A DNA stretch of 64,000 nucleotides from Terrimonas_B sp041743125 (GTDB lineage: Bacteria > Bacteroidota > Bacteroidia > Chitinophagales > Chitinophagaceae). The position numbers and the translations under genes were made by a program. Below are positions 43,969 through 52,227 of the stretch, piece after piece. The stretch covers positions 22,337 to 86,336 of the forward strand of contig JBGTNK010000017.1 in assembly GCA_041743125.1 (NCBI GenBank), given 5' to 3'. Numbering within the stretch: position 1 is the first letter of the stretch; every line of letters starts with the position of its first letter. The notes beneath the pieces were generated by a model. It had not been told where the DNA came from. It saw nothing but the letters and a program-made list of their open reading frames with translations, and searched no databases.

Positions 43969-45357
43969 ATGAACCAAAGATTAACAAATTTACTACGACT
44001 CACCTTTGTCGTATTAGACCTGGTTGTTTTGAACCTGGTTTTTACAATTTGCCAGTATGTTTTTAGTGAAAGCATTCAGCCTAACAAAATACACTATACT
44101 TATCTCTGGTTCTTTTCGAATGCCGCCTGGGTTTTTGCAAGCTGGGCTACCCGTATATATCAAAATGAGTACATACATTCATTTGAAAAATTTTCCAGGC
44201 GTACGATGTCTGCTTATGCCTACTTACTTATCCTGGAAATGATGTATTTCTTTTTTAATAAAGAAGCCAGCATATCAAGATTATTTTTACTCAGTATCCT
44301 CTCTTCATTTGCCTCCAGTTTGCTAATCAACAGATTTCTTCACCTGGCGATGCACCATTTTTTTCAAAGTAAAAATCATATTGTTAGAAAAGTGCTGATC
44401 ATAGGGTATAATGAAAGAGCCAAAAAATTGGCTTCCTACCTGGAACAGGAACCACTTAAGACAGAAATTGTAGGATTTTGTGAAGAGGATAAAAATATTA
44501 CGGAGCTGTCAATTTATCCTATTGTAAGTACAATTAATGAAGCCATTGAAGTATCCAAACAACATAAGGTTACAGAAGTGTTTTCTACCATTGCGCCGGA
44601 ACAACAAACCGGTATTTATAATCTTATCAATGAGGCTGACCAGGCTTGTATCAGGTTTCGCATTATACCTGACTTTAATCATTTTATCCGCAAACCTGTT
44701 CACCTGGATTACCTGAAAGACATTCCTGTATTATCCTTGCGTAAAGAACCGTTGGATGATGTAGGCAACCGGATCAAAAAGAGGTTTTATGACCTGGTGG
44801 TGAGTTCTCTTGTAACAGTCTTTATTCTTTCATGGCTTATTCCTATAGTTGCACTGCTGATCTGGCTCGATTCCCGGGGCCCCATTTTCTTTGTTCAGCA
44901 AAGAAGCGGTAAGGGAGGAAAAACCTTTAATTGCATCAAGTTCAGAAGCATGAGGATCAATAAGGAATCGAACGATAAGCAAGCCACTAAGAACGATACC
45001 CGTATTACCCTTTTGGGGAGTTTTCTGAGAAAATCAAACCTGGATGAAATGCCCCAATTTATTAATGTATTGATGGGCGACATGAGTATAGTAGGACCCA
45101 GGCCACATATGCTTAAACATACAGATGATTATTCCAAACTGTTAAACAAATACATGGTGCGCCATTTTCTAAAACCTGGCATCACGGGTTGGGCACAAAT
45201 ACATGGATACAGAGGTGAGATCAAACACTTGCAGGATATCAATAACCGGGTAGAATTCGACCTCTGGTACCTGGAAAACTGGAATCTTTGGCTTGATACA
45301 AGGATTATTCTTTTGACCGCATTTAATATGGCCAAAGGAGAAAAAAATGCCTATTGA
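43969..45357 (+). CDS. Undecaprenyl-phosphate glycosyl-1-phosphate transferase (WcaJ-type)
   Basis: A 462-residue polyprenyl sugar-1-phosphate transferase that starts repeat-unit synthesis by loading a hexose 1-phosphate on undecaprenyl phosphate. It has four N-terminal membrane helices, a CoA-binding-like central domain (IIGYNERAKKLASYLE), another membrane segment (VVSSLVTVFILSWLIPIVALL region) and the catalytic bacterial sugar transferase domain: GPIFFVQQRSGKGGK, FKFRSM-like IKFRSMRIN, LRKSNLDEMPQFINVLMGDM and VGPRPHMLKH. The last gene of the locus. Confidence 0.95.
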   Translation: MNQRLTNLLRLTFVVLDLVVLNLVFTICQYVFSESIQPNKIHYTYLWFFSNAAWVFASWATRIYQNEYIHSFEKFSRRTMSAYAYLLILEMMYFFFNKEASISRLFLLSILSSFASSLLINRFLHLAMHHFFQSKNHIVRKVLIIGYNERAKKLASYLEQEPLKTEIVGFCEEDKNITELSIYPIVSTINEAIEVSKQHKVTEVFSTIAPEQQTGIYNLINEADQACIRFRIIPDFNHFIRKPVHLDYLKDIPVLSLRKEPLDDVGNRIKKRFYDLVVSSLVTVFILSWLIPIVALLIWLDSRGPIFFVQQRSGKGGKTFNCIKFRSMRINKESNDKQATKNDTRITLLGSFLRKSNLDEMPQFINVLMGDMSIVGPRPHMLKHTDDYSKLLNKYMVRHFLKPGITGWAQIHGYRGEIKHLQDINNRVEFDLWYLENWNLWLDTRIILLTAFNMAKGEKNAY

Positions 45358-45464
45358 TCTTACTTCTGCTTCTTAAAAATAATAAAATAGATTAGGGCTT
45401 TTAATGAATGCCTGTTTGGTTTGCCAACTCTCATTCACCTCACACGTTGAATTTATTTGAAGAA

Positions 45465-47066
45465 TTAATCCTTCATTTCTAAAACAACAAATTCCTGCTC
45501 AAGTGGCAGGGAATGCTCATACACTTTTTGAATAAATGAGCTCCCCCACATAGCGTAATAGTAAAACATGTTGTCATGTCGTTCCTGCAATCCATTCTTA
45601 GGAAACAATTTTTCTTTAATGGTATGTATCTGCCTTTGCTGATCCGCAAATTTTCTTTTTTCCGCCCGAAGCATTTTCTTCTCTAATTCCTTCAATCGAT
45701 GCATGGTTGATGATTTCAGCGAATCAACATGTTTTTCCAAAGTAACATCAATGGAAACTGCTTGTTTTTTCATCTCCTCGTAGATTTCTTCTGTGGAAGC
45801 TAAAGTGCCGTTGAGCTCTATTTTCTTATCACTGTTTCTCGATACTAATAGATTTATTAATTCCTGCTCACTTTGAAAAATCTCATTAATACTAAATCCA
45901 AGTTTATCAATTTTCTTCTGCCATTTTTCTTCAATGATCAAAAATGAATTACGAACCAGTTGCACAGGAAATGGAACCTGGTAATGGTCAAACATATCTT
46001 TCAACTCGAGCCAATACGCCAGTTCCCCTCCTCCCCCGATAAATATAATATCCGGCATTATAGACACCTGGTACAACCCGCGAAGGATCACATTGGGACT
46101 AAAACGATCGGGGTGATGCTGCAATTCGGTGATTAACTCTTCTTGACTGAATGAAATACCGGTATTAAGTACCTGGTATTTCGAATCCTTCAATACGATC
46201 CGCTCTCTTATATTATCCAATAAATAAAATAAATTAATTTCTCTCGGATGCACCTGTACTTTGTACGATTCTCCCAACTGCGCAGACGTTTTCTCTACCA
46301 TTTTAGAAGCAGTCTGATTTAACAGATCATCTTCAAAAACCGGTAACAGTTGCTCTTTTAATTTTGCATTATCAGGTAATAAAATAATCAGGCCATATTC
46401 AGAAAATAAAGCATTGACCATTCTGAATGTAGCCATTTGAATATCCTCCCCCCGTCGATAGGAATCTCTTATCAAAGACACCGTTTCTTTCCCAAATGGC
46501 AACACACCTAATTGCCCTTCTATAGCATCAATCAATTTTAAAAAATCACTATCTATTTTCATCCGCCCTACAGCCCCGGTTTGCTTTGTATTCCAAACTA
46601 ACTTTTCACCATTTAAATGAATATGATTAAGTTCATCTAAGTCAGCATCCTCAGATCCTATATAATATACCGGTACAAATTTGTATGGAGCCAGTGTGGT
46701 ATTTAAGTGTTCAGAAACCCCGATGGCATGAAGTATCTTATAAATAAAATACAGGGGACCTGTAAAAATATTATTCTGGTGTGCGGTCGTTATTGTAAAT
46801 GTTTCAGGAGATAATAACGCATTTATATTTTTTTGAACAGCTGCGGAAATTTCAATCTCTTTATACTGAGAGCTTAATTCATCCACCAGTAATTTTCTAT
46901 TTACAGGTATCTTTTTGCGTGCTGAAATGGAATTTTTAATCCCTTCAAGAGTAGGCTGCTGTGCAATAAATGGCTTTAAAGATTCCGACTGATCAATATA
47001 ATCTAACACGATTTTAGAGAAAACTCCAGTTTGCCGGTAAGCTATTCGGGTTGATGTACAATCCAT
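45465..47066 (-). CDS. bshC: Bacillithiol biosynthesis cysteine-adding enzyme BshC
   Basis: A 533-residue protein from ATG 47066 (MDCTSTRIAYRQTGVFSKIV), matching the family start; the frame continues open to 47138. Conserved parts are ITTAHQNNIFTGPLYFIYKI, PVYYIGSEDADLDELNHI and DIIFIGGGGELAYWLELKD, with a C-terminal coiled-coil region. BshC joins cysteine to GlcN-malate, the last step of bacillithiol synthesis, in the cytoplasm. It is convergent with the WcaJ-type gene and divergent from the hydroxylase gene. Confidence 0.95.
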   Translation of the reverse strand: MDCTSTRIAYRQTGVFSKIVLDYIDQSESLKPFIAQQPTLEGIKNSISARKKIPVNRKLLVDELSSQYKEIEISAAVQKNINALLSPETFTITTAHQNNIFTGPLYFIYKILHAIGVSEHLNTTLAPYKFVPVYYIGSEDADLDELNHIHLNGEKLVWNTKQTGAVGRMKIDSDFLKLIDAIEGQLGVLPFGKETVSLIRDSYRRGEDIQMATFRMVNALFSEYGLIILLPDNAKLKEQLLPVFEDDLLNQTASKMVEKTSAQLGESYKVQVHPREINLFYLLDNIRERIVLKDSKYQVLNTGISFSQEELITELQHHPDRFSPNVILRGLYQVSIMPDIIFIGGGGELAYWLELKDMFDHYQVPFPVQLVRNSFLIIEEKWQKKIDKLGFSINEIFQSEQELINLLVSRNSDKKIELNGTLASTEEIYEEMKKQAVSIDVTLEKHVDSLKSSTMHRLKELEKKMLRAEKRKFADQQRQIHTIKEKLFPKNGLQERHDNMFYYYAMWGSSFIQKVYEHSLPLEQEFVVLEMKD

Positions 47067-47238
47067 AATGGGTATAAAAATAAGCAGTTGCCTGTGATAC
47101 TTTTCAACACCAAACAAAATTTTAAGGTTTTCGTTCATTTTCTCCCTTCAATAAATAACCCTAAGGTTATAAATTTGATTCTCCAGATTATTCACCTTTC
47201 ATCTCGTTTTGCAAAAGATTAAAGCTTTTGTATATTCG

Positions 47239-48537
47239 ATGATTATTGCTTGCATCATGGAAATCTATGGCAAAATATTATTGATAGCGATGCCCGCTTT
47301 TCTGTTGCTTGTATTATTTGAAAAATGGTATGGCCGGGTAAAAGGTAAAGACACAGTCAGAAATATGGATATGATCAGCAGCCTGAGCAGCGGCGTGACC
47401 AACGTTACAAAAGATGTGATCGGCCTCTATTTTATTATTTTTTCATATCCTTATTTTCTTCATCACCTGGCAGTTACAAATATTCCAAATGTAATCCTCA
47501 CCTATGCCATTGCCTTTATTGTGTTAGACATTGCCGGGTACTGGGTTCACCGTCTTCAGCATACAGTTAACTTTTTCTGGAATGGCCATATCATTCACCA
47601 CAGCAGCGAAGAATTTAACCTGGCCTGTGCGCTAAGGCAAAGCATTTCCGGAATAGTAAAAACGTTTGCTGTTTTTCTTTTACCGGCGGCCTTGTTGGGT
47701 GTTCCAGAAATGGTGATTGGTGTGGTAGCTCCTCTCCATCTTTTCGCTCAATTCTGGTATCATACGCAACATATCAACCGTATGGGATTTTTGGAAAAGA
47801 TCCTGGTTACGCCTTCTCACCACCGAGTACATCACGCCATAAACCCGGAGTATATTGATAAAAACTATGGACAGATCTTTATAATCTGGGACAAATGGTT
47901 TGGCACTTTTCAACCAGAATTATCCAACATTTCCCCTGTATATGGAATTACAAGACCGGTAAGAACCTGGAACCCCATCCGGATCAATTTTCATCATGTG
48001 TGGTTACTTTTTAAAGATGCATGCAGAACCAGTAGTTGGAAGGACAAACTGGCTTTATGGTTCAAATCCACCGGTTATCGCCCGGCAGATGTGGCGGAAA
48101 AATATCCAGTTTACAAAATTGAAAATGTTTATGAGTTCACCAAATACGATACAAAAACTTCGGCGGCATTAAATAGCTGGTGCTGGATACAATTGTTGAT
48201 GATTCTTTTTTTTGTTAGCTACATGTTTGCGAATATCACCAGGCTAAATCTTTTGGATGGTTCATATATTATCTGGTATGGCGGTTTTATTTTTTTAAGT
48301 GTATATGCAATGACAGATCTTATGGATAGAAATTTATCCGCCTTTAGATGGGAACTGCTGCGGAGCGGAACCGGGCTTTCTTTTATTTATCTGCAAGATG
48401 ACTGGTTTGGCGCTGCCCATTTTCTTACGCATATTAATTATATACTTGGATCCTATTTCCTTATTTCCATAATTGTTACCGGGTGGTTTGTGATGAAACA
48501 CAAGAAAGAAGACCAGGCAATACCGATGAGAACATGA
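47239..48537 (+). CDS. Sterol desaturase / fatty acid hydroxylase family membrane protein
   Basis: A 432-residue integral membrane di-iron enzyme. The histidine clusters are complete: HRLQH, HIIHHSSEEFN and HHRVHHAINPEY, plus HLFAQFWYHTQHI. About eight hydrophobic segments flank them. Members hydroxylate or cleave lipids (sterol, carotenoid, alkylglycerol or fatty acid). A TTG at 47209 would give ten more residues; ATG 47239 is chosen, and ATG 47257 is possible. Gene is single and divergent from bshC. Confidence 0.9.
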   Translation: MIIACIMEIYGKILLIAMPAFLLLVLFEKWYGRVKGKDTVRNMDMISSLSSGVTNVTKDVIGLYFIIFSYPYFLHHLAVTNIPNVILTYAIAFIVLDIAGYWVHRLQHTVNFFWNGHIIHHSSEEFNLACALRQSISGIVKTFAVFLLPAALLGVPEMVIGVVAPLHLFAQFWYHTQHINRMGFLEKILVTPSHHRVHHAINPEYIDKNYGQIFIIWDKWFGTFQPELSNISPVYGITRPVRTWNPIRINFHHVWLLFKDACRTSSWKDKLALWFKSTGYRPADVAEKYPVYKIENVYEFTKYDTKTSAALNSWCWIQLLMILFFVSYMFANITRLNLLDGSYIIWYGGFIFLSVYAMTDLMDRNLSAFRWELLRSGTGLSFIYLQDDWFGAAHFLTHINYILGSYFLISIIVTGWFVMKHKKEDQAIPMRT

Positions 48538-48559
48538 ATTTATCGAAGACTGAAAAAGA

Positions 48560-50299
48560 TCAATTCAACTTCTCTGCGATGTAATTATCAACCAGGCGTT
48601 CTAATATATCAAGGGTTACGGATCCCTGCGACAAAAGAACACCGTGAAATTCCCTTATTTCAAACTTATCTTTCAATTTAACCTCGGCCTTTTTTCTCAA
48701 TTCCCTTATTTTCAGTTCGCCAATTTTATACGCCAGCGCCTGCCCGGGCCATGAGATATACCTGTTGATCTCTGTGTTCACCTCATGCAAAGACAAAGCA
48801 GTATTTTCTGAAAGATAATTTATTGCCTGCTGCCTTGTCCAGCCTTTTGTATGCAAGGCAACATCTAACACCAACCGGCATGCACGCCACATTTCATATG
48901 TTAGTTTTCCGAAGCGGGAATAGGGGTCCTTGTAAAAACCCATTTCAGTACCCAGGTATTCGCAATACAACCCCCACCCTTCTCCAAAGGCATTTACATA
49001 AATACTTTTCCTGAATTCTGGAAGGCCGGTCATTTCCTTTGCAAGAGCAATTTGCAAATGATGTCCCGGCATGGCTTCGTGAAGTGTTAAAGCTTCCAGC
49101 GCATATAAAGGCCTGCTTTTAAGATCGTAGGTGTTTACCCAATAATACCCGGCTTTTTTGCTTTTAACCGGAGCACCTGAATATCTTCCGGCTGTATAGG
49201 TAGGTGCAAGGTGAGCCGGCACCTCTTCCACACCATAAGGTTGCCTTGGCAACAGATTAAAAAACGCTGGCAGTTTACCATCTGCTTTTTTAGCTATATA
49301 GGCAGCTTCTTTTAATAACTGTGCAGGTGTGGTGGCATAGAATTGCGAATCCGTTCTCAGGCTGGTTATAAAATCCTGTAAACTTCCGGTAAACTTCAAT
49401 TCATTTATTATCTCAAACATTTCCTTTTTGATCCTCTCTACCTCATTCAATCCCGTTTGATAAATTGACTCATAGGAAAGGGAGGTACTTGTAAAATGAT
49501 TTACCCTGTCCTGATAAAAAGCCAGCCCGTCCGGAAAATTGGATACACCAATGGAGTTCCTTGTCCGGATAAAATATTCTTTTTCAAAAAAATTTCTAAT
49601 GCTTTTAAATCCGGCTATGGCATATTTCTCTATAGCTTCTATTGCCTCAGCCCTTATCTTTTCCCAATCCGTATCCGAAATGCCAACAGGCTTTTGCAGA
49701 AAGGGTTTCCAGAAAATACTTTTGCTATAATCGGTTACAATGTGCTGCTCATACGTATTTTCATATCCGTTTAAAATAGAGCGGGGCTGGCAAATGCCCA
49801 GGCTAAGCCCTTTATTCATCAATGTAAGATGTTCGTCAACAAAGCGGGGAATATCTCTCAGTCTTTTGATATAGTGATCATACTCTTTTTTTGTAGATAA
49901 TATTTCTGAGGCCATATGAGCGAGGCCTGTATGAAAGCCCTCATCAGCCAGAATAGGATTCAGGTATGATTTAAACCTGAAAACTGACAGGTGATCTTCT
50001 ATATCGTATTGAAGCAGTTCATGGTTCACCTGGTCATCGTTGTTCAATTTAACCTTGTTGATGCTTTGCAGTTTTGACCAGGTTTTTCTGTAAAATTCGT
50101 TTTGCCGGATAAAATCTTTTTCCTTGTGTGATCCCAGCGGATGGGCGGCTACACTATCTCTTTTTATTTCGCCTTCCCTGAATTTTTTTAAATCATTAAT
50201 TACCTTTTCAATTTCCTTACCAGGCGGCGCCGGTGCTTTTTGTGCATGAACCAGGGTTATAAAAAAAAAGAAAGGGAAAAGGAGCCGGTAACGGTTCAT
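48560..50299 (-). CDS. DUF885 family protein (predicted zinc peptidase), secreted
   Basis: A 579-residue protein with a signal peptide (LLFPFFFFITLVHAQ). The DUF885 core has the metal-binding motif HEAMPGHH at residues 407-414, with EGWGLYCEYLG downstream providing further ligands, similar to gluzincin peptidases. Function in this family is not settled; it is thought to be a periplasmic or lipoprotein peptidase. The ATG overlaps the stop of the upstream aldehyde dehydrogenase gene by 4 nt (ATGA at 50299-50296), so the two may be translated together. Confidence 0.9.
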   Translation of the reverse strand: MNRYRLLFPFFFFITLVHAQKAPAPPGKEIEKVINDLKKFREGEIKRDSVAAHPLGSHKEKDFIRQNEFYRKTWSKLQSINKVKLNNDDQVNHELLQYDIEDHLSVFRFKSYLNPILADEGFHTGLAHMASEILSTKKEYDHYIKRLRDIPRFVDEHLTLMNKGLSLGICQPRSILNGYENTYEQHIVTDYSKSIFWKPFLQKPVGISDTDWEKIRAEAIEAIEKYAIAGFKSIRNFFEKEYFIRTRNSIGVSNFPDGLAFYQDRVNHFTSTSLSYESIYQTGLNEVERIKKEMFEIINELKFTGSLQDFITSLRTDSQFYATTPAQLLKEAAYIAKKADGKLPAFFNLLPRQPYGVEEVPAHLAPTYTAGRYSGAPVKSKKAGYYWVNTYDLKSRPLYALEALTLHEAMPGHHLQIALAKEMTGLPEFRKSIYVNAFGEGWGLYCEYLGTEMGFYKDPYSRFGKLTYEMWRACRLVLDVALHTKGWTRQQAINYLSENTALSLHEVNTEINRYISWPGQALAYKIGELKIRELRKKAEVKLKDKFEIREFHGVLLSQGSVTLDILERLVDNYIAEKLN

Positions 50300-51789
50300 T
50301 TTGAAGCGTTTTTTTCCTTTGTTAATTCGTTATTGACCGTTCGCCAAATCTGTAAAGGATTTTCGTTTTTTAATTCATCTGGCAACAATTCGTTATTCCA
50401 GCTTTGAAAAGCAATGGGCCGGGCAAAACGTTTGATGCCATCAGCACCCACAGAAGTAAATCTTGAGTCTGTAGTGGAGGGAAAGGGCCCGCCATGATGC
50501 ATACTCAGGCAAACTTCCACGCCGGTTGGCACATTGTTCAAAATAAAACGGCCGCAAATATTCTTCACTTCCTCTATCAATTCCTTGTGATAGGTAATAT
50601 CATTGGCTGTTGCCATCAGTGTAGCGGTCAGTTGTCCCTCCAGGTGCCTGGTCACTTCCAGCATTTCAGTTGCATCTTTACAACGTACAACCAAGGAATA
50701 GGGACCAAACACTTCCTGGTGCAATACAGGGTTATTTAAAAAGGCCTCGCCGGAAGTAGAGGCAATGGTAGGCGCCGCTTCGTTAAGATTGGGATCCTTT
50801 ACGGATACTGCAACCGTATCAACATTCTCTTGAGATAAAGCATTCCCTCTTCTCTCTACATAATTCTTAAATATTCCCATATGCAGCATGGTTCCCGGAG
50901 CAACCTCTTTTATAGCCTCGCCAAGGGATTTAATAAATTGCTGCAACTCTTCACTTTCTAATCCTATTATTAACCCGGGATTAGTACAAAACTGGCCCAC
51001 GCCCAGTGTGATAGATGAAGCATAAAGTTTTGCCACTTCACCTGCCGATTCTCTTAATTTTTCCGGGAGTACAAAAACCGGGTTGATGCTGCTCATTTCC
51101 GCAAAAACAGGGATCGGCCTGGTCCGTTGATTGGCCCAGTCAAATAATTGCTTACCTCCCAGCAGGGAACCTGTAAAACCAACTGCTCTGGTATTTGGAT
51201 GATCTATCAGTGCTTTGCCTATTTCAAAACTGGCACCGTGAATATGAGAGAAAACACCATCAGGCATATTGGTGTCAGCCGCTGCTTTCAATATTATTTG
51301 TGCTACTAATTCACTTGTTTGCGGATGTGCCGGGTGGGCTTTTACTACCACCGGGCAGCCTGCCGCCAGAGCGCAGGCCGTATCTCCACCCGCTGTAGAG
51401 AAGGCAAATGGAAAATTACTGGCCCCAAAAACCGCCACAGGACCCAGGGGAATCAACATTTTTCGGATGTCGGGCCGGGGCGGATTGCGATCTGGTATTG
51501 CCGGATCAATTCTGGCCTCCAGCCAGTCTCCTCTTTCACAGGCATCGGCATAGCTGTTTAATTGAAAAACCGTTCTGGTTTTTTCATTTTTTAACCTGGC
51601 TTCCGGCAAATTAGTTTCCTGCATGGTCACGTTTATCAGCTCCTCGCCTGCTACATCTAATCCTTTCGCTATGGCCCGCATAAAAGCGGCCCGCTGTTTT
51701 ATTGAAAGCTTACGGTAAGCATGAAAAGCTTTCCATGATTTCTGCATCACTTCATCCACTTCCTTTATTGTTGCGTCTGTAAATTCCAT
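50296..51789 (-). CDS. 2,5-dioxovalerate (alpha-ketoglutarate semialdehyde) dehydrogenase-like aldehyde dehydrogenase
   Basis: A 497-residue NADP-type aldehyde dehydrogenase. The subgroup is shown by IPLGPVAVFGASNFPFAFS, GGDTACALAAGCPVVVKAHPAHPQ, the Glu in VFAEMSSINPVFVLP and the catalytic Cys in GVGQFCTNPGL. In pentose/uronate catabolism this enzyme oxidises 2,5-dioxopentanoate to 2-oxoglutarate; in other hosts relatives act on hydroxyproline products. No signal peptide. Coupled by an ATGA overlap to the DUF885 gene downstream, an uncommon pairing. Confidence 0.9.
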   Translation of the reverse strand: MEFTDATIKEVDEVMQKSWKAFHAYRKLSIKQRAAFMRAIAKGLDVAGEELINVTMQETNLPEARLKNEKTRTVFQLNSYADACERGDWLEARIDPAIPDRNPPRPDIRKMLIPLGPVAVFGASNFPFAFSTAGGDTACALAAGCPVVVKAHPAHPQTSELVAQIILKAAADTNMPDGVFSHIHGASFEIGKALIDHPNTRAVGFTGSLLGGKQLFDWANQRTRPIPVFAEMSSINPVFVLPEKLRESAGEVAKLYASSITLGVGQFCTNPGLIIGLESEELQQFIKSLGEAIKEVAPGTMLHMGIFKNYVERRGNALSQENVDTVAVSVKDPNLNEAAPTIASTSGEAFLNNPVLHQEVFGPYSLVVRCKDATEMLEVTRHLEGQLTATLMATANDITYHKELIEEVKNICGRFILNNVPTGVEVCLSMHHGGPFPSTTDSRFTSVGADGIKRFARPIAFQSWNNELLPDELKNENPLQIWRTVNNELTKEKNASK

Positions 51790-52110
51790 AATTTATTTTT
51801 TAATTGGATATCATTTAAGAAAATAACCGAATTATACTAAACCGGATGCTAAAGTTATGAAGGAGTGAAGAAGTAAAAAAAGTTAAATGATATGGCATAA
51901 TGTAATCTCAGGAAAATTATAATTACTGATACACCTGGCCATACTTGCAATCTGTTAAGTAATAACTCTTATTACGAATACTCAATTTTGTTGTTTTAAA
52001 GAAATGTGTATATTGGTAACAATTCAACAACTTTCCCCTACTCCCGAAAACTTGAATAATTCTCTCTGATTAATGGCAAGGAACTTTTCGAAAACTTGAG
52101 GATTACTTAA
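51790..52110. other. Intergenic region upstream of the CRISPR-Cas locus
   Basis: About 320 bp without a gene. It includes a possible cas9-directed promoter (51987-52016) and a direct repeat CGAAAACTTGA at 52045-52055 and 52089-52099 (44 bp apart). The aldehyde dehydrogenase promoter (minus strand) must lie at its left end but was not identified. Confidence 0.5.
51987..52016 (+). promoter_or_regulatory. Candidate promoter for the cas operon
   Basis: TTTG (51987-51990), 18-nt spacer, TATATTGG (52009-52016), one mismatch from the Bacteroidota -7 consensus. Transcription from about 52023 would give a roughly 200-nt leader before cas9 that is antisense to the whole tracrRNA. Confidence 0.35.
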
Positions 52111-52140
52111 AAAATAAAAAAAAGCGACTTGCGCCGCTTT
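52111..52140 (-). terminator. Rho-independent terminator of tracrRNA
   Basis: AAAGCG (minus-strand 52140-52135) pairs with CGCTTT (52126-52121) over an 8-nt loop, followed by a long T-rich tail (52123-52111). It forms the 3' end of the tracrRNA. Confidence 0.85.
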
Positions 52141-52205
52141 AAATGTTTACACAACGGAATAATCCTTATTGTGATTTGCTTTCAAATTAGAAGTGAAGAT
52201 ACTCT
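52111..52205 (-). ncRNA. tracrRNA of the type II-C system
   Basis: On the plus strand, 52168-52188 repeats the first 21 nt of the crRNA-sense repeat except for the first base (A instead of G, giving a G-U pair), so the minus-strand RNA is an anti-repeat. Reading on, the RNA has the nexus-like AAGGATTATTCCGTT (compare AAGGCTAGTCCGTT in the well-known Streptococcus pyogenes tracrRNA), then a stem AAAGCG/CGCTTT and a T-run. The 5' end near 52205 is estimated; the upper stem beyond the anti-repeat is only partly complementary, as usual. It lies 23 nt or more from the cas9 ATG and runs opposite to it. Confidence 0.88.
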
Positions 52206-52227
52206 CATAATATTTAAAAATATAAAA

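Noticed and set aside
52129..52227. N-terminal extension of Cas9 by 33 residues from the upstream ATG
   Set aside because: The stretch translates the tracrRNA anti-repeat and nexus on the wrong strand, and the conserved Cas9 start MNKKILGLDLG begins at 52228.
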